From contig CAZNNL010000008.1 in assembly GCA_964574395.1 (NCBI GenBank), forward strand, positions 1 to 47,504: a stretch of 47,504 bases of DNA, read 5' to 3'. The position numbers were made by a program, and so were the translations under genes. The notes under the pieces are model-generated. The model worked only from the letters and a program-made list of their open reading frames with translations. It was not told the origin of the DNA and did no database searches. Shown here piece by piece: positions 37,051 to 44,760 of the stretch. The stretch comes from JAXGQD01 sp964574395. Its GTDB lineage: Bacteria > Bacillota > Clostridia > Saccharofermentanales > Fastidiosipilaceae. Position 1 is the first letter of the stretch. Every line of letters begins with the position of its first letter.

Positions 37051-37250
37051 ATTGACAAATAATCAGCTTGTACGACGGGAATCGCCAAGTAAGTCTGTTT
37101 TTTCATTAAAATATTGGCAAAAAAGCAGCTTGTACCCTGAAAACCGGGGTTTGACGATGAAAACCGTCGCACAAGCTGTTTTTTTGACGAAAAAATGCTG
37201 GTAAAACGGTTTCGGAGGCGATTTGGGGCGCACAAGCTGTTTTTTTGACG
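37051..37250. repeat. Array D-right: four mirror-image repeats after the ABC operon
   Basis: Forward copies (CAGCTTGTAC core) at 37051-37076 and 37114-37136, inverted copies (GCACAAGCTGTTTTTTTGAC) at 37166-37189 and 37227-37250, the same family as 33491-33704. The order FF-II again makes a large palindrome. It can act as a terminator for the operon. Confidence 0.85.
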
Positions 37251-37334
37251 AAAAAATCGCTGCAACACAAGCGACAAGAAAATTTTAAGATTTGTTAAAG
37301 GATTTATTTTAACTAATGAGCAATACTATAAGAT

Positions 37335-38456
37335 ATGACCACGACGGCTCATGCTATGTTCAAGCAGAAGGGGAACGATTTGCTTTACGATTTGGCTATT
37401 ATTGGTGGCGGCCCGGCAGGAGCGACTTTAGCGCGCCTCGTTGGGACGAAACTGAAAACGATCATTTTCGATTTCAAGAATGACACGGACAGCAGCTTCA
37501 AAAAAGTTTGCGGTGGGCTACTGGCAACGGATGCCCAGAAATCGCTGTCGCATTTTAACCTCACTTTGCCAAAAGAAATATTAGTGGATCCCCAAATATT
37601 TTCCGTGAAAACGATGGATCTAGTGACACTACAAATGCGTCACTACCAGCGCTTTTACATCAATTTAGATCGTCACAAATTCGACCGCTGGCTCCAAAGT
37701 TTGATTCCTGAAGCTGTGGATCAGCACGAAGGACGCGTCACAAAAATTGAAAAAAGCAACAACCAATTCGCCGTAACTTGCACGCTTCAAGCAGGTCAGG
37801 AGGCCGTAGAACAAACGTTTCAAACGCGCTATGTAATTGGTGCGGAAGGAGCGAATTCGATTGTTCGCAAGTCCTTCTTTCCAAAACCTAAAATTACACA
37901 ATATACAGCGATTCAACAGTGGTTCATTGCGGATAAGAGCTCGCCACATTACGCTTGTATTTTCGACCGTGAGACCAGCGATTGCTGCTCGTGGGCGATT
38001 CACAAAGATGGCTATTTTATTTATGGTGGTGCGTTTGGCAAAACCAACTCCAGAGCAATGTTCGACCTACAAAAATCACGCATGGAGCGCTTCGGTTATA
38101 CTTTTAGTGAGCCTATAAAAACAGAAGCCTGTTTAGTGAACAGACCCAGACGCATAAGCGAACTTAAAGCAGCCCATAAAGGCGCCTTTCTTATTGGCGA
38201 AGCAGCTGGATTCATCAGCCCTAGCTCGCTCGAAGGCCTGAGCTGGGCCATGGACTCAGCATTAATATTAAGTAGAATATTGTTAGATGGTACTGTAAAC
38301 CCAGAAAAAGCATACCAGAAAAAGACCAGACGATTCTGTATAAAAGTATTCAAAAAATTACTGAAAAATCCGTTCATGTATCAACCAAGTCTCCGTAAAC
38401 TAGTTCTTAAATCAGGCCTTAGCAGCATCGAAGTGATGAACGGAACAAAACTGTGA
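37335..38456 (+). CDS. FAD-dependent oxidoreductase, geranylgeranyl-reductase-like
   Basis: Flavoprotein of the PHBH/GGR superfamily. The N-terminal dinucleotide fold is IIGGGPAGATLARLVG; CGGLLATDAQKSL is a class motif after it; YVIGAEGANSIVRK is the second FAD motif; and IGEAAGFISPSSLEGLSWAMDSAL is the third, with the usual GD replaced by GE. Similar FAD proteins of unknown substrate are common in anaerobic Clostridia; a role in reducing lipids or in ring hydroxylation cannot be fixed from sequence. The ATG at 37335 has only a distant AAGGA, and ATG 37356 is an alternative. Confidence 0.82.
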   Translation: MTTTAHAMFKQKGNDLLYDLAIIGGGPAGATLARLVGTKLKTIIFDFKNDTDSSFKKVCGGLLATDAQKSLSHFNLTLPKEILVDPQIFSVKTMDLVTLQMRHYQRFYINLDRHKFDRWLQSLIPEAVDQHEGRVTKIEKSNNQFAVTCTLQAGQEAVEQTFQTRYVIGAEGANSIVRKSFFPKPKITQYTAIQQWFIADKSSPHYACIFDRETSDCCSWAIHKDGYFIYGGAFGKTNSRAMFDLQKSRMERFGYTFSEPIKTEACLVNRPRRISELKAAHKGAFLIGEAAGFISPSSLEGLSWAMDSALILSRILLDGTVNPEKAYQKKTRRFCIKVFKKLLKNPFMYQPSLRKLVLKSGLSSIEVMNGTKL

Positions 38457-38511
38457 GAAACGCAGTTTAGAACACGTGAAACTTATATATAGATTTCTCA
38501 AGGAGTAGTGT

Positions 38512-39333
38512 GTGGAACAAAAACCTAAATATCCAATCCTCTTAGTGCACGGCCTTGGCATGCGCGATGATGCGGCCCTGCTTAAATATTGGGGTGGTAT
38601 TCCAGGTTTTCTTGAGGAGAAAGGCGTTCAGGTGTATCTCTCTGGTCAAGATGCTTTTGGTTCGGTATCTTCCAATGCTAAACAAATTAAGCAGCGCATT
38701 ACTCAAGTTTTGCATGAGAGTGGGGCAGAGAAAGTTAATATTATCGCGCACTCAAAAGGTGGTTTAGATTGTAGGGAAGCCCTGATGGATGAAGGATGTG
38801 CGACACATGTAGCCAGTTTAATTACACTTTCGACGCCGCACCACGGTTCAAAAGTTTTAGAGCGCTTGCAGGAAAAATATCCTGAAGGGGTGCTAAAGAT
38901 AGGCGCGAAGGCAATCAGTTTTTGTTATCGTTTATTAGGAGATGAAAGTCCGGATGTGGAGGAGGCGTGTTACTCGCTTTTGCCAGACGTATGTGAAGAA
39001 CGAAACCGTAAACAAACTGCGCTAGACGGAATTTTTGTCAGATCCTACGCAGCATCGTTCAAAGCCAAACATTTAGGCATCCCCTACTTCGGAAGTGGCC
39101 GCTTAGTCGGTGCATTAGAAGGCGAAAACGACGGCGTCGTTTCGGAACAATCTGCCAAGTGGTTAGGGTTCTCTGGCACCCTGCGCTCATCAGAGAAATC
39201 AGGTGTCTCACATGTCGCACTCAACGGACGCAAAGGCTTGAACTATCCGAGCAAATTAGAGGGGCAAGAAATAAACTGCATTGCGGATTTCTATGCTTTG
39301 CTCTTAAAACTGTTGCGTGAAAATGGCTGCTGA
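38512..39333 (+). CDS. Lipase-like alpha/beta hydrolase
   Basis: Triacylglycerol-lipase-like hydrolase. PILLVHGLGMRDD is the oxyanion-hole His-Gly region, VNIIAHSKGGLDCREAL the nucleophile elbow (G-x-S-x-G variant AHSKGG), STPHHGSKV the strand after it, GENDGVVS supplies the Asp, and SGVSHVALNG the His. There is no signal peptide, so the enzyme is likely cytoplasmic or acts on internal lipids. GTG 38512 has AAGGAG six bases upstream. It follows the FAD gene by 55 bases on the same strand. Its end abuts a 100-N gap. Confidence 0.88.
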   Translation: MEQKPKYPILLVHGLGMRDDAALLKYWGGIPGFLEEKGVQVYLSGQDAFGSVSSNAKQIKQRITQVLHESGAEKVNIIAHSKGGLDCREALMDEGCATHVASLITLSTPHHGSKVLERLQEKYPEGVLKIGAKAISFCYRLLGDESPDVEEACYSLLPDVCEERNRKQTALDGIFVRSYAASFKAKHLGIPYFGSGRLVGALEGENDGVVSEQSAKWLGFSGTLRSSEKSGVSHVALNGRKGLNYPSKLEGQEINCIADFYALLLKLLRENGC

Positions 39334-39336
39334 TTT

Positions 39337-39436
39337 NNNNNNNNNNNNNNNNNNNNNNNNNNNNNNNNNNNNNNNNNNNNNNNNNNNNNNNNNNNNNNNN
39401 NNNNNNNNNNNNNNNNNNNNNNNNNNNNNNNNNNNN
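39337..39436. other. 100-N scaffold gap with duplicated flank
   Basis: The nine bases before the gap, TGCTGATTT, are repeated directly after it. This pattern is expected when two contigs overlap slightly and were joined with a standard 100-N spacer, so the real gap may be zero. Confidence 0.85.
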
Positions 39437-39488
39437 TGCTGATTTGGGTTAGAATTTAAGCAAGAAACTATTCCGAAAAGAGGCAAGC

Positions 39489-40553
39489 GTGGACAAACTG
39501 CAAGGACGACTGAGAAGATACAATGTGTTGCTCGTGTTGGAGTATGGAATAGGGGCAAGTGTTGCGACTTTTCTTGCTTTTGCCTTAGGGCTAAAATACT
39601 ATTCCGCTGCAGGAATCCTCGTACTGCTAACCATTCAAACAACCCGCCACCAAACGCTCCGAACAACCCTTCAACGCTACTTCGCATTTTTCTTAATGGT
39701 CGTTCTGAGCTGGCTGATTATTCGTCCTTTGAATTATACCGTCTTGTCTTTCGGTTTATTCGTCCTCGTCTTTGTCGCTCTCTGCATTATGCTTGACTGG
39801 ACTGCGGTAATGCCAGGTATGGCGGTCCTTGCCACGCACTTTTTACTTGAGCGAGAGATGTCGTTAGCCCTAATCTTGAATGAATTCTGGCTCCTGATGA
39901 TAGGGGCGGGCATAGGTGTTTTCATGAATTTCATCATGCCTTATCAGAAGGAACCATTGGCAAAATACCGCGACATTGTCGACACGCACATCGGTATTAT
40001 TTTAAGCAGCATCGCTCGGCGCATGCATCGCTTGCATGAAAAATCTACCAATCCGCCTAATGATGCGGGGGCTCTTTTTGCCGAACTCAATGCCGAAAAT
40101 GAAGCCATGAAAGCCAGTTTTAATGATTTCAACCAAGTGCTGTCTGAGTACCAAGAGGCCGCTGACTACGAACGCGCCAACCGTCTGCAATCCGCCAGCG
40201 TTTACCCTCAAGCGTATTTTCAGATGCGTAGCACACAGGCTGTTCTTTTACAACGCATTTGGCAAAACCTCGAACGCGTCACCGAAACCTACGATTTGAG
40301 CCTTCACCTTTCTCGCTTTATTCAACACGCCGCCGATTCTCTCCATGAACTTAATAACGCCGAAAGACTCATAGCGGAGCTGCTGGAGATTGAGGCGATT
40401 TATGTCGCGGCTCCGCTACCGGAAACGCGGGCAGAGTTTGAGAATCGGGCTTTGCTTTTCGTTATTCTGGAGGACATTCAGATGTTCCTGCAAATCAAAT
40501 ATGATTTTGCGCGAGAGATGTCTGAGCGCGACGTGGAGCGTTACTGGTATTGA
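39489..40553 (+). CDS. Aromatic-acid-exporter-family (ArAE_1) membrane protein
   Basis: The N-terminal 150 residues hold four to five membrane spans in the pattern of the ArAE_1 (DUF939) family: YGIGASVATFLAFALGLKYYSAAGILVLLTIQTTRHQTLRTTLQRYFAF, with the ASVATFLA and the TIQ-T-R-TL-R turn, and a closing GVFMNFIMPYQ. The remainder is a long cytoplasmic helical domain (ArAE_1_C type) with many acidic and Ala residues. GTG 39489 follows AGAGG. The family is related to AaeB-type efflux proteins but substrates are mostly unknown. Confidence 0.82.
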   Translation: MDKLQGRLRRYNVLLVLEYGIGASVATFLAFALGLKYYSAAGILVLLTIQTTRHQTLRTTLQRYFAFFLMVVLSWLIIRPLNYTVLSFGLFVLVFVALCIMLDWTAVMPGMAVLATHFLLEREMSLALILNEFWLLMIGAGIGVFMNFIMPYQKEPLAKYRDIVDTHIGIILSSIARRMHRLHEKSTNPPNDAGALFAELNAENEAMKASFNDFNQVLSEYQEAADYERANRLQSASVYPQAYFQMRSTQAVLLQRIWQNLERVTETYDLSLHLSRFIQHAADSLHELNNAERLIAELLEIEAIYVAAPLPETRAEFENRALLFVILEDIQMFLQIKYDFAREMSERDVERYWY

Positions 40554-40583
40554 GTGGGTTGGGGCGCCCTCTGAAATGCTTTC

Positions 40584-40991
40584 GGGTGGTCAAAATCTCC
40601 ACTAAATCCAAGGTGAATCTGGTTTTTTCTGCGCACCCCTGGATTTGCCGCAAATTTTGACCACTTTAGCCTTTGTAGCGCCGCCGGGTGGTCAAAATCT
40701 CTACTAAATCCAAGGTGAATCCGATTTTTTCTGCGCACCCCTGGAATTACCGCAAATTTTGACCACTTTAGCCTTTGAAATGCCGCCGGGTGGTCAAAAT
40801 CTCTACTAAATCCATAGTGAACCCGATTTTTTCTGCACACCCCTGGATTTACCGCAAATATTGACCACTTTAGCCTCTGAAATGCCGTTGGGTGGTCAAA
40901 ATCTCCACTAAATCCAAGGTGAATCCGGTTTTTTCTGCGCACCCCTGGATTTACCGCAAATATTGACCACTTTAGCTTCTGGAATGCCACC
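40584..40991. repeat. Array E: 102-bp tandem hairpin repeat, four units
   Basis: GGGTGGTCAAAATCT recurs at 40584, 40686, 40788 and 40890, an exact 102-bp period. Each unit is a long two-part dyad: GTGGTCAAAAT pairs with AT(A/T)TTGACCAC at the other end, and AAATCCAAGG pairs with CCCTGGATTT inside. The period is a multiple of three and an open frame of 163 codons runs on the - strand, but it crosses the adhE terminator and has no ribosome site. It lies between convergent genes. Confidence 0.88.
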
Positions 40992-41004
40992 CAACACCCA
41001 AACA

Positions 41005-41040
41005 TAAAAAAGAGCAGCCGTGTCAAAAACACAACTGCTC
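41005..41040 (-). terminator. Terminator for adhE
   Basis: On the - strand GAGCAG and GTGT pair with ACAC and CTGCTC (two-base internal mismatches), followed by T6. It is 25 bases after the adhE stop. Confidence 0.88.
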
Positions 41041-41064
41041 GATTTCATCTTTAGAAATTTAAAA

Positions 41065-43749
41065 CTACTTGATTTCCACGCCATAGAACGCGTCTTTGTA
41101 GAGTTGTTCGATTTCGTCGATGAGTGGGTAACGCGGGTTGGCGGAAGTGCATTGATCCTCGAATGCGTCTTCGGCTAACTTGCGAACCACGGCCATGAAC
41201 TCGGCTTCGTCTACGCCCGCGGCCTGGATGGACTGCGGAATGCCCAGATTTACGCTCAAATTTTGAATGGCTTTCACGAGACCCATGACTTGCTCATCTT
41301 CCGGTGCATCAAATGGAGCGAAACCGAGTCTAGCGGAAATTTGCGCTAAGCGGTAAGCACCTTTGAATTCCGAGTATTTGGGGAAAATCGGGAATTTTGT
41401 GGGCATGATGGAGTTGTAGCGCATGACGTATGGCAAAAGAATCGCATTCGCACGACCATGAGGAATGTGGAAAGCGGCACCCAGCTTATGCGCCATGGAG
41501 TGGTTGATACCAAGGAAAGCATTGGAGAAGGCCATACCTGCGATGGCGGAACCGTTGTGCACTTTTTCTCGTGCTTCCTTATCTTCAGGGTTGTCATAGC
41601 TGCGTTGTAGATACTTGAACACGAGTTCTATCGCTTTAATCGCTAGACCATTGGTGTAGTCGGAGGCCATGACAGAAATGTAGGCTTCGAGGGCGTGCGT
41701 GAGGACGTCCATGCCTGTGTCGGCGACAATCGTGCGTGGCAGAGAATCGACAAACTGCGGGTCGATGATGGCGACGTCGGGTGTAAGTTCGTAGTCGGCC
41801 AAGGGGTACTTGATGTTGCCATTTTCTTTGTCGGTGATGACGGCAAAAGAGGTGACTTCGGAACCGGTCCCAGAAGTGGTGGGGACGCAGACCATTTGGC
41901 ATTTTTTGCCGAGATTAGGGAAGTCAAAAGTACGTTTACGAATATCCATAAATTTCAGACGCAGTCCATCGAAAGAGGTGCCTGGATTTTCGTAGAAGAG
42001 CCACATACATTTAGCAGCGTCCATTGCAGAACCGCCACCCAAGGCAATAATGACGTCTGGTTTGAAGATATTCATCGCCGAAACACCGCGCATAATGGTT
42101 TGAACGGATGGATCAGACTCGACTTCTGAGTAGATTTCGCAGTGTACATAGTCTTTGCGCTGACGCAGATAGTGGAGAACTTTGTCTATGTAACCAAGTT
42201 CAACCATGGTTGGATCAGTGACGATGAAAGCGCGGCTGATGTTGGGCATGGCTTCCAAGTATTGGATAGCATTGCGCTCGAAATAGATTTTGGGCGGGAT
42301 TTTGAACCACTGCATATTCACTCTCCTCTGATACATGCGCTTTTTGTTGACCAGGTTAATGGTTGAGACGTTGGAAGTGGTGGAGTTGCGACCATAGGAA
42401 CCGCAACCGAGGGTTAGTGAAGGGTTGTTGGCGTTGTAGATGTCACCGATTGCACCTTGTGAAGACGGCGTGTTGGCAATAACACGTCCGACGCGCATGG
42501 CTTCCCCATAACGGACACAAGTGTCTTGATCTTCGCAGTGGATGACGGCAGAGTGACCAAGACCACCGAGGTCTAGCATGGTATCTGCATAGGCGAAACC
42601 TTGCTTTTCATCTTTACATACAAAGTAGGCAAGGACGGGAGAGAGTTTTTCAAGGGAGAGAGGGTACTTGCGTGAAGGTTCAGGTAGTTTTGCCAAGAGA
42701 ATTTTAGTGCCAGCAGGAACTTTAATGCCAGCATCTTCAGCAATTTTTTCGGCTGGTTGGCCTACAACGATTGGATTAACCATCATCTTGTCATAGTTGA
42801 TGACGTAGCGTGAAACCTTCTCTATTTCCTCATCATTCAGGAAGTAGCAGTTCATGGCTTTCATGCGCTCTTCGAATTCTTCGTGGATGGCTTCATCTAC
42901 AATGACAGCCTGCTCAGAAGCACAGATCATACCGTTGTCGAAGGTTTTTGAAATGATTAGGTCAGTACAAGCGCGACCCAAGTTTACATTTTCGTTGATG
43001 TAGCAGGGGACGTTACCAGGACCTACACCTAGGGCTGGTTTACCGGCAGAGTAAGCGGAGCGCACCATGCCTGAACCACCAGTTGCCAGGATAAGAGAGA
43101 CGCCAGGATGATTCATGAGGGCGTTGGTAGCTTCTAATGCAGGGTATTCTATCCACTGGATGCAGTTTTCTGGTGCACCAGCTTTAATAGCGGCATCACG
43201 CAGAATACGAGCGGATTCAGCTGAACACTTTTGTGCGCTGGGATGGAAGCCGAAGATGATGGGATTACGTGTTTTCATGCAGATAAGGGCTTTGAACATC
43301 GTGGTTGAGGTGGGGTTCGTGACAGGTGTGACACCACAGACGACGCCAACGGGTTCAGCGATTTCGACGTAGCCTTCAAAATCATTTTCTTCAACGACAC
43401 CAACGGTTTTTTCGTTTTTAAAACCGTGATAGATGTACTCGGTGGAGAAACGATTTTTAATGTCTTTGTCTTCGATGACACCGCGTCCGGTTTCTTCGTG
43501 GGCTAGTTTTGCCAAACGAAACGCATTATCTAATCCTGCTAAGGCCATGGCCTTAACAATGCGGTCGACCTCTTCTTGTGTGAGGTCCATGAAGGCTTTG
43601 AGCGCCTCACTAGCCTTTTCGACTAGCGCGTCAACCTCGGCTTGGGGGGTAGGAATCTCAACCACCTCTTTGCTTGACGAAGCCGCCGCGGCCTTCTTCT
43701 TAGGGGTCTTTTTAGCGTTAGCATTATCGTCTTTTACGTTCTTGATCAT
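41065..43749 (-). CDS. adhE: Bifunctional acetaldehyde-CoA/alcohol dehydrogenase
   Basis: AdhE reduces acetyl-CoA to acetaldehyde and then to ethanol, using two NADH, and usually forms spirosomes. The N-terminal aldehyde dehydrogenase half has PVGVVCGVTPVTNPTSTT, GPGNVPCYIN and the catalytic Cys in FDNGMICASEQ. The C-terminal half is an iron-dependent alcohol dehydrogenase: GGGSAMDAAKCMWLFYE, VPTTSGTGSEVTSFAVI, and iron ligands in DTGMDVLTHALEAY and GINHSMAHKLGAAFHIPHGRAN. ATG 43749 follows AAAGGGAAAG; the open frame extends 29 codons up through the rex terminator, which rules that part out. A Lys/Ala/Ser-rich extension of about 25 residues precedes the ALDH domain. It is downstream of rex, its classic regulator. 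Confidence 0.97.
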   Translation of the reverse strand: MIKNVKDDNANAKKTPKKKAAAASSSKEVVEIPTPQAEVDALVEKASEALKAFMDLTQEEVDRIVKAMALAGLDNAFRLAKLAHEETGRGVIEDKDIKNRFSTEYIYHGFKNEKTVGVVEENDFEGYVEIAEPVGVVCGVTPVTNPTSTTMFKALICMKTRNPIIFGFHPSAQKCSAESARILRDAAIKAGAPENCIQWIEYPALEATNALMNHPGVSLILATGGSGMVRSAYSAGKPALGVGPGNVPCYINENVNLGRACTDLIISKTFDNGMICASEQAVIVDEAIHEEFEERMKAMNCYFLNDEEIEKVSRYVINYDKMMVNPIVVGQPAEKIAEDAGIKVPAGTKILLAKLPEPSRKYPLSLEKLSPVLAYFVCKDEKQGFAYADTMLDLGGLGHSAVIHCEDQDTCVRYGEAMRVGRVIANTPSSQGAIGDIYNANNPSLTLGCGSYGRNSTTSNVSTINLVNKKRMYQRRVNMQWFKIPPKIYFERNAIQYLEAMPNISRAFIVTDPTMVELGYIDKVLHYLRQRKDYVHCEIYSEVESDPSVQTIMRGVSAMNIFKPDVIIALGGGSAMDAAKCMWLFYENPGTSFDGLRLKFMDIRKRTFDFPNLGKKCQMVCVPTTSGTGSEVTSFAVITDKENGNIKYPLADYELTPDVAIIDPQFVDSLPRTIVADTGMDVLTHALEAYISVMASDYTNGLAIKAIELVFKYLQRSYDNPEDKEAREKVHNGSAIAGMAFSNAFLGINHSMAHKLGAAFHIPHGRANAILLPYVMRYNSIMPTKFPIFPKYSEFKGAYRLAQISARLGFAPFDAPEDEQVMGLVKAIQNLSVNLGIPQSIQAAGVDEAEFMAVVRKLAEDAFEDQCTSANPRYPLIDEIEQLYKDAFYGVEIK

Positions 43750-43795
43750 GGTGCTTTCCCTTTCTATTGCACAGCCTCTCGTGCTGTTACAGCTA

Positions 43796-43825
43796 TAAAA
43801 AAAGCCGGAGCGCTCGGCTCCGGCT
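43796..43825 (-). terminator. Terminator or attenuator between rex and adhE
   Basis: AGCCGGAGC (43803-43811) and GCTCCGGCT (43817-43825) form a perfect 9-bp GC-rich stem with a five-base loop; on the - strand it is followed by T7. It sits 22 bases after rex and 47 before adhE. No promoter fits in the remaining space, so adhE may depend on read-through. Confidence 0.85.
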
Positions 43826-43846
43826 GTAGAAAGCATTTAATGGAGC

Positions 43847-44500
43847 TTACTGCTCACCCTCTGCGTCGTAGAGTCTTTTGGACAAAACAGACAGAGAAAC
43901 GGCGATATTTTCATGTTGTAGAATGATGTTCTTTGGTGCGAATAGATGGATAGGGGCGAAATTCCAAATCGCTTTGATGCCAGCCTCTACCAACGTATCA
44001 CATGCCTTTTGTGCTTCTCCTGCGGGCACCGTGATGATGCCTATTTTGATTTGATTCTTCTGGACAAACTTCTTAAGGTCTTCCATTGGATGAATCTTCA
44101 CGTCGCCGACTGCTTGACCCAATTTACTATCGTCTTTGTCGAAAGCTGCCACTAATTTCAGTCCGAATTCGCCAAACCCTTGATAAGCAAGTAAAGCAGA
44201 ACCCAGATGGCCACTACCAATCAGTACGGCCGGTTTGACGTTGTCGTAATCGAGCAGACGGCGGAAGTCCAACAATAAATCATTGATGTTGAAACCTGTG
44301 CGAGGTCTACCAACTACTGAGGTCAGTGCTAAATCCTTACGGACTTGTACAGGATGGAGATTTAATTCGTCTGCCATGACAGCGGATGAGATCCAAATCT
44401 TACCTGCGGCTTGCTGCTCTTTCAGATAAGCAAAATACGTCGGAAAGCGGCGCAAGCTGGGTTGTGGGATATAAACATTTTTGTCTTTTGTGTTAGCCAT
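43847..44500 (-). CDS. rex: Redox-sensing transcriptional repressor Rex
   Basis: Rex senses the NADH/NAD+ ratio and represses fermentation genes at low NADH. The winged-helix part is seen in SSAVMADELNLHPVQVRKDLALTSVVGRPRTGFNINDLL, with the recognition helix around HPVQVRKDLA. The Rossmann domain has the GxGxxG fingerprint as GSGHLGSALL, followed by FDKDDSKLGQAVGDVKIH and IGIITVPAGEAQKACDTLVEAGIKAIWNFAPI. Length 217 aa is normal. ATG 44500 follows AAGGAG. adhE, one of the best-known Rex targets, is next on the same strand. A palindromic site overlaps its own promoter (44581-44641). Confidence 0.95.
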   Translation of the reverse strand: MANTKDKNVYIPQPSLRRFPTYFAYLKEQQAAGKIWISSAVMADELNLHPVQVRKDLALTSVVGRPRTGFNINDLLLDFRRLLDYDNVKPAVLIGSGHLGSALLAYQGFGEFGLKLVAAFDKDDSKLGQAVGDVKIHPMEDLKKFVQKNQIKIGIITVPAGEAQKACDTLVEAGIKAIWNFAPIHLFAPKNIILQHENIAVSLSVLSKRLYDAEGEQ

Positions 44501-44580
44501 AAACTTCTCCTTATTTCATATCCAAGTTCTTTGGACTGATGCTTGTGGAAATTTTCTTGGCTAGGCACTGTGTTAAATGC

Positions 44581-44641
44581 GTTACCGATAAATAGTTACC
44601 GGTAACAACGCAAACATAACAAGAGTGCTAGCGCAATGCAA
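44581..44641 (-). promoter_or_regulatory. rex promoter with palindromic operator
   Basis: On the - strand, TTGCAT (44641-44636), a 17-base spacer and TATGTT (44618-44613) form a good promoter. Immediately downstream lies a perfect 12-bp palindrome, GTTACCGGTAAC (44595-44606), and the half-site GTTACCG again at 44581-44587. It differs from the usual clostridial Rex box (TTGTTAA-N4-TTAACAA) but has the same TTGTTA edge (TTGTTACCGGTAAC on the - strand). Probably the Rex autoregulatory operator. Confidence 0.6.
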
Positions 44642-44760
44642 TACTATTTTATCAATAAAATCGAAAATCTTCATTCTGTCTCAAATAATACAAAAATATC
44701 GATTAAAATTATGCTTTTTACTCCTTTCATTCTCTTACGGCAGCGCGCGCCGCAGAAACA

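Noticed and set aside
38466..38481. CACGTGAAAC, parS-like
   Set aside because: Only the right part matches; five of sixteen bases differ, including the left arm. Likely chance.
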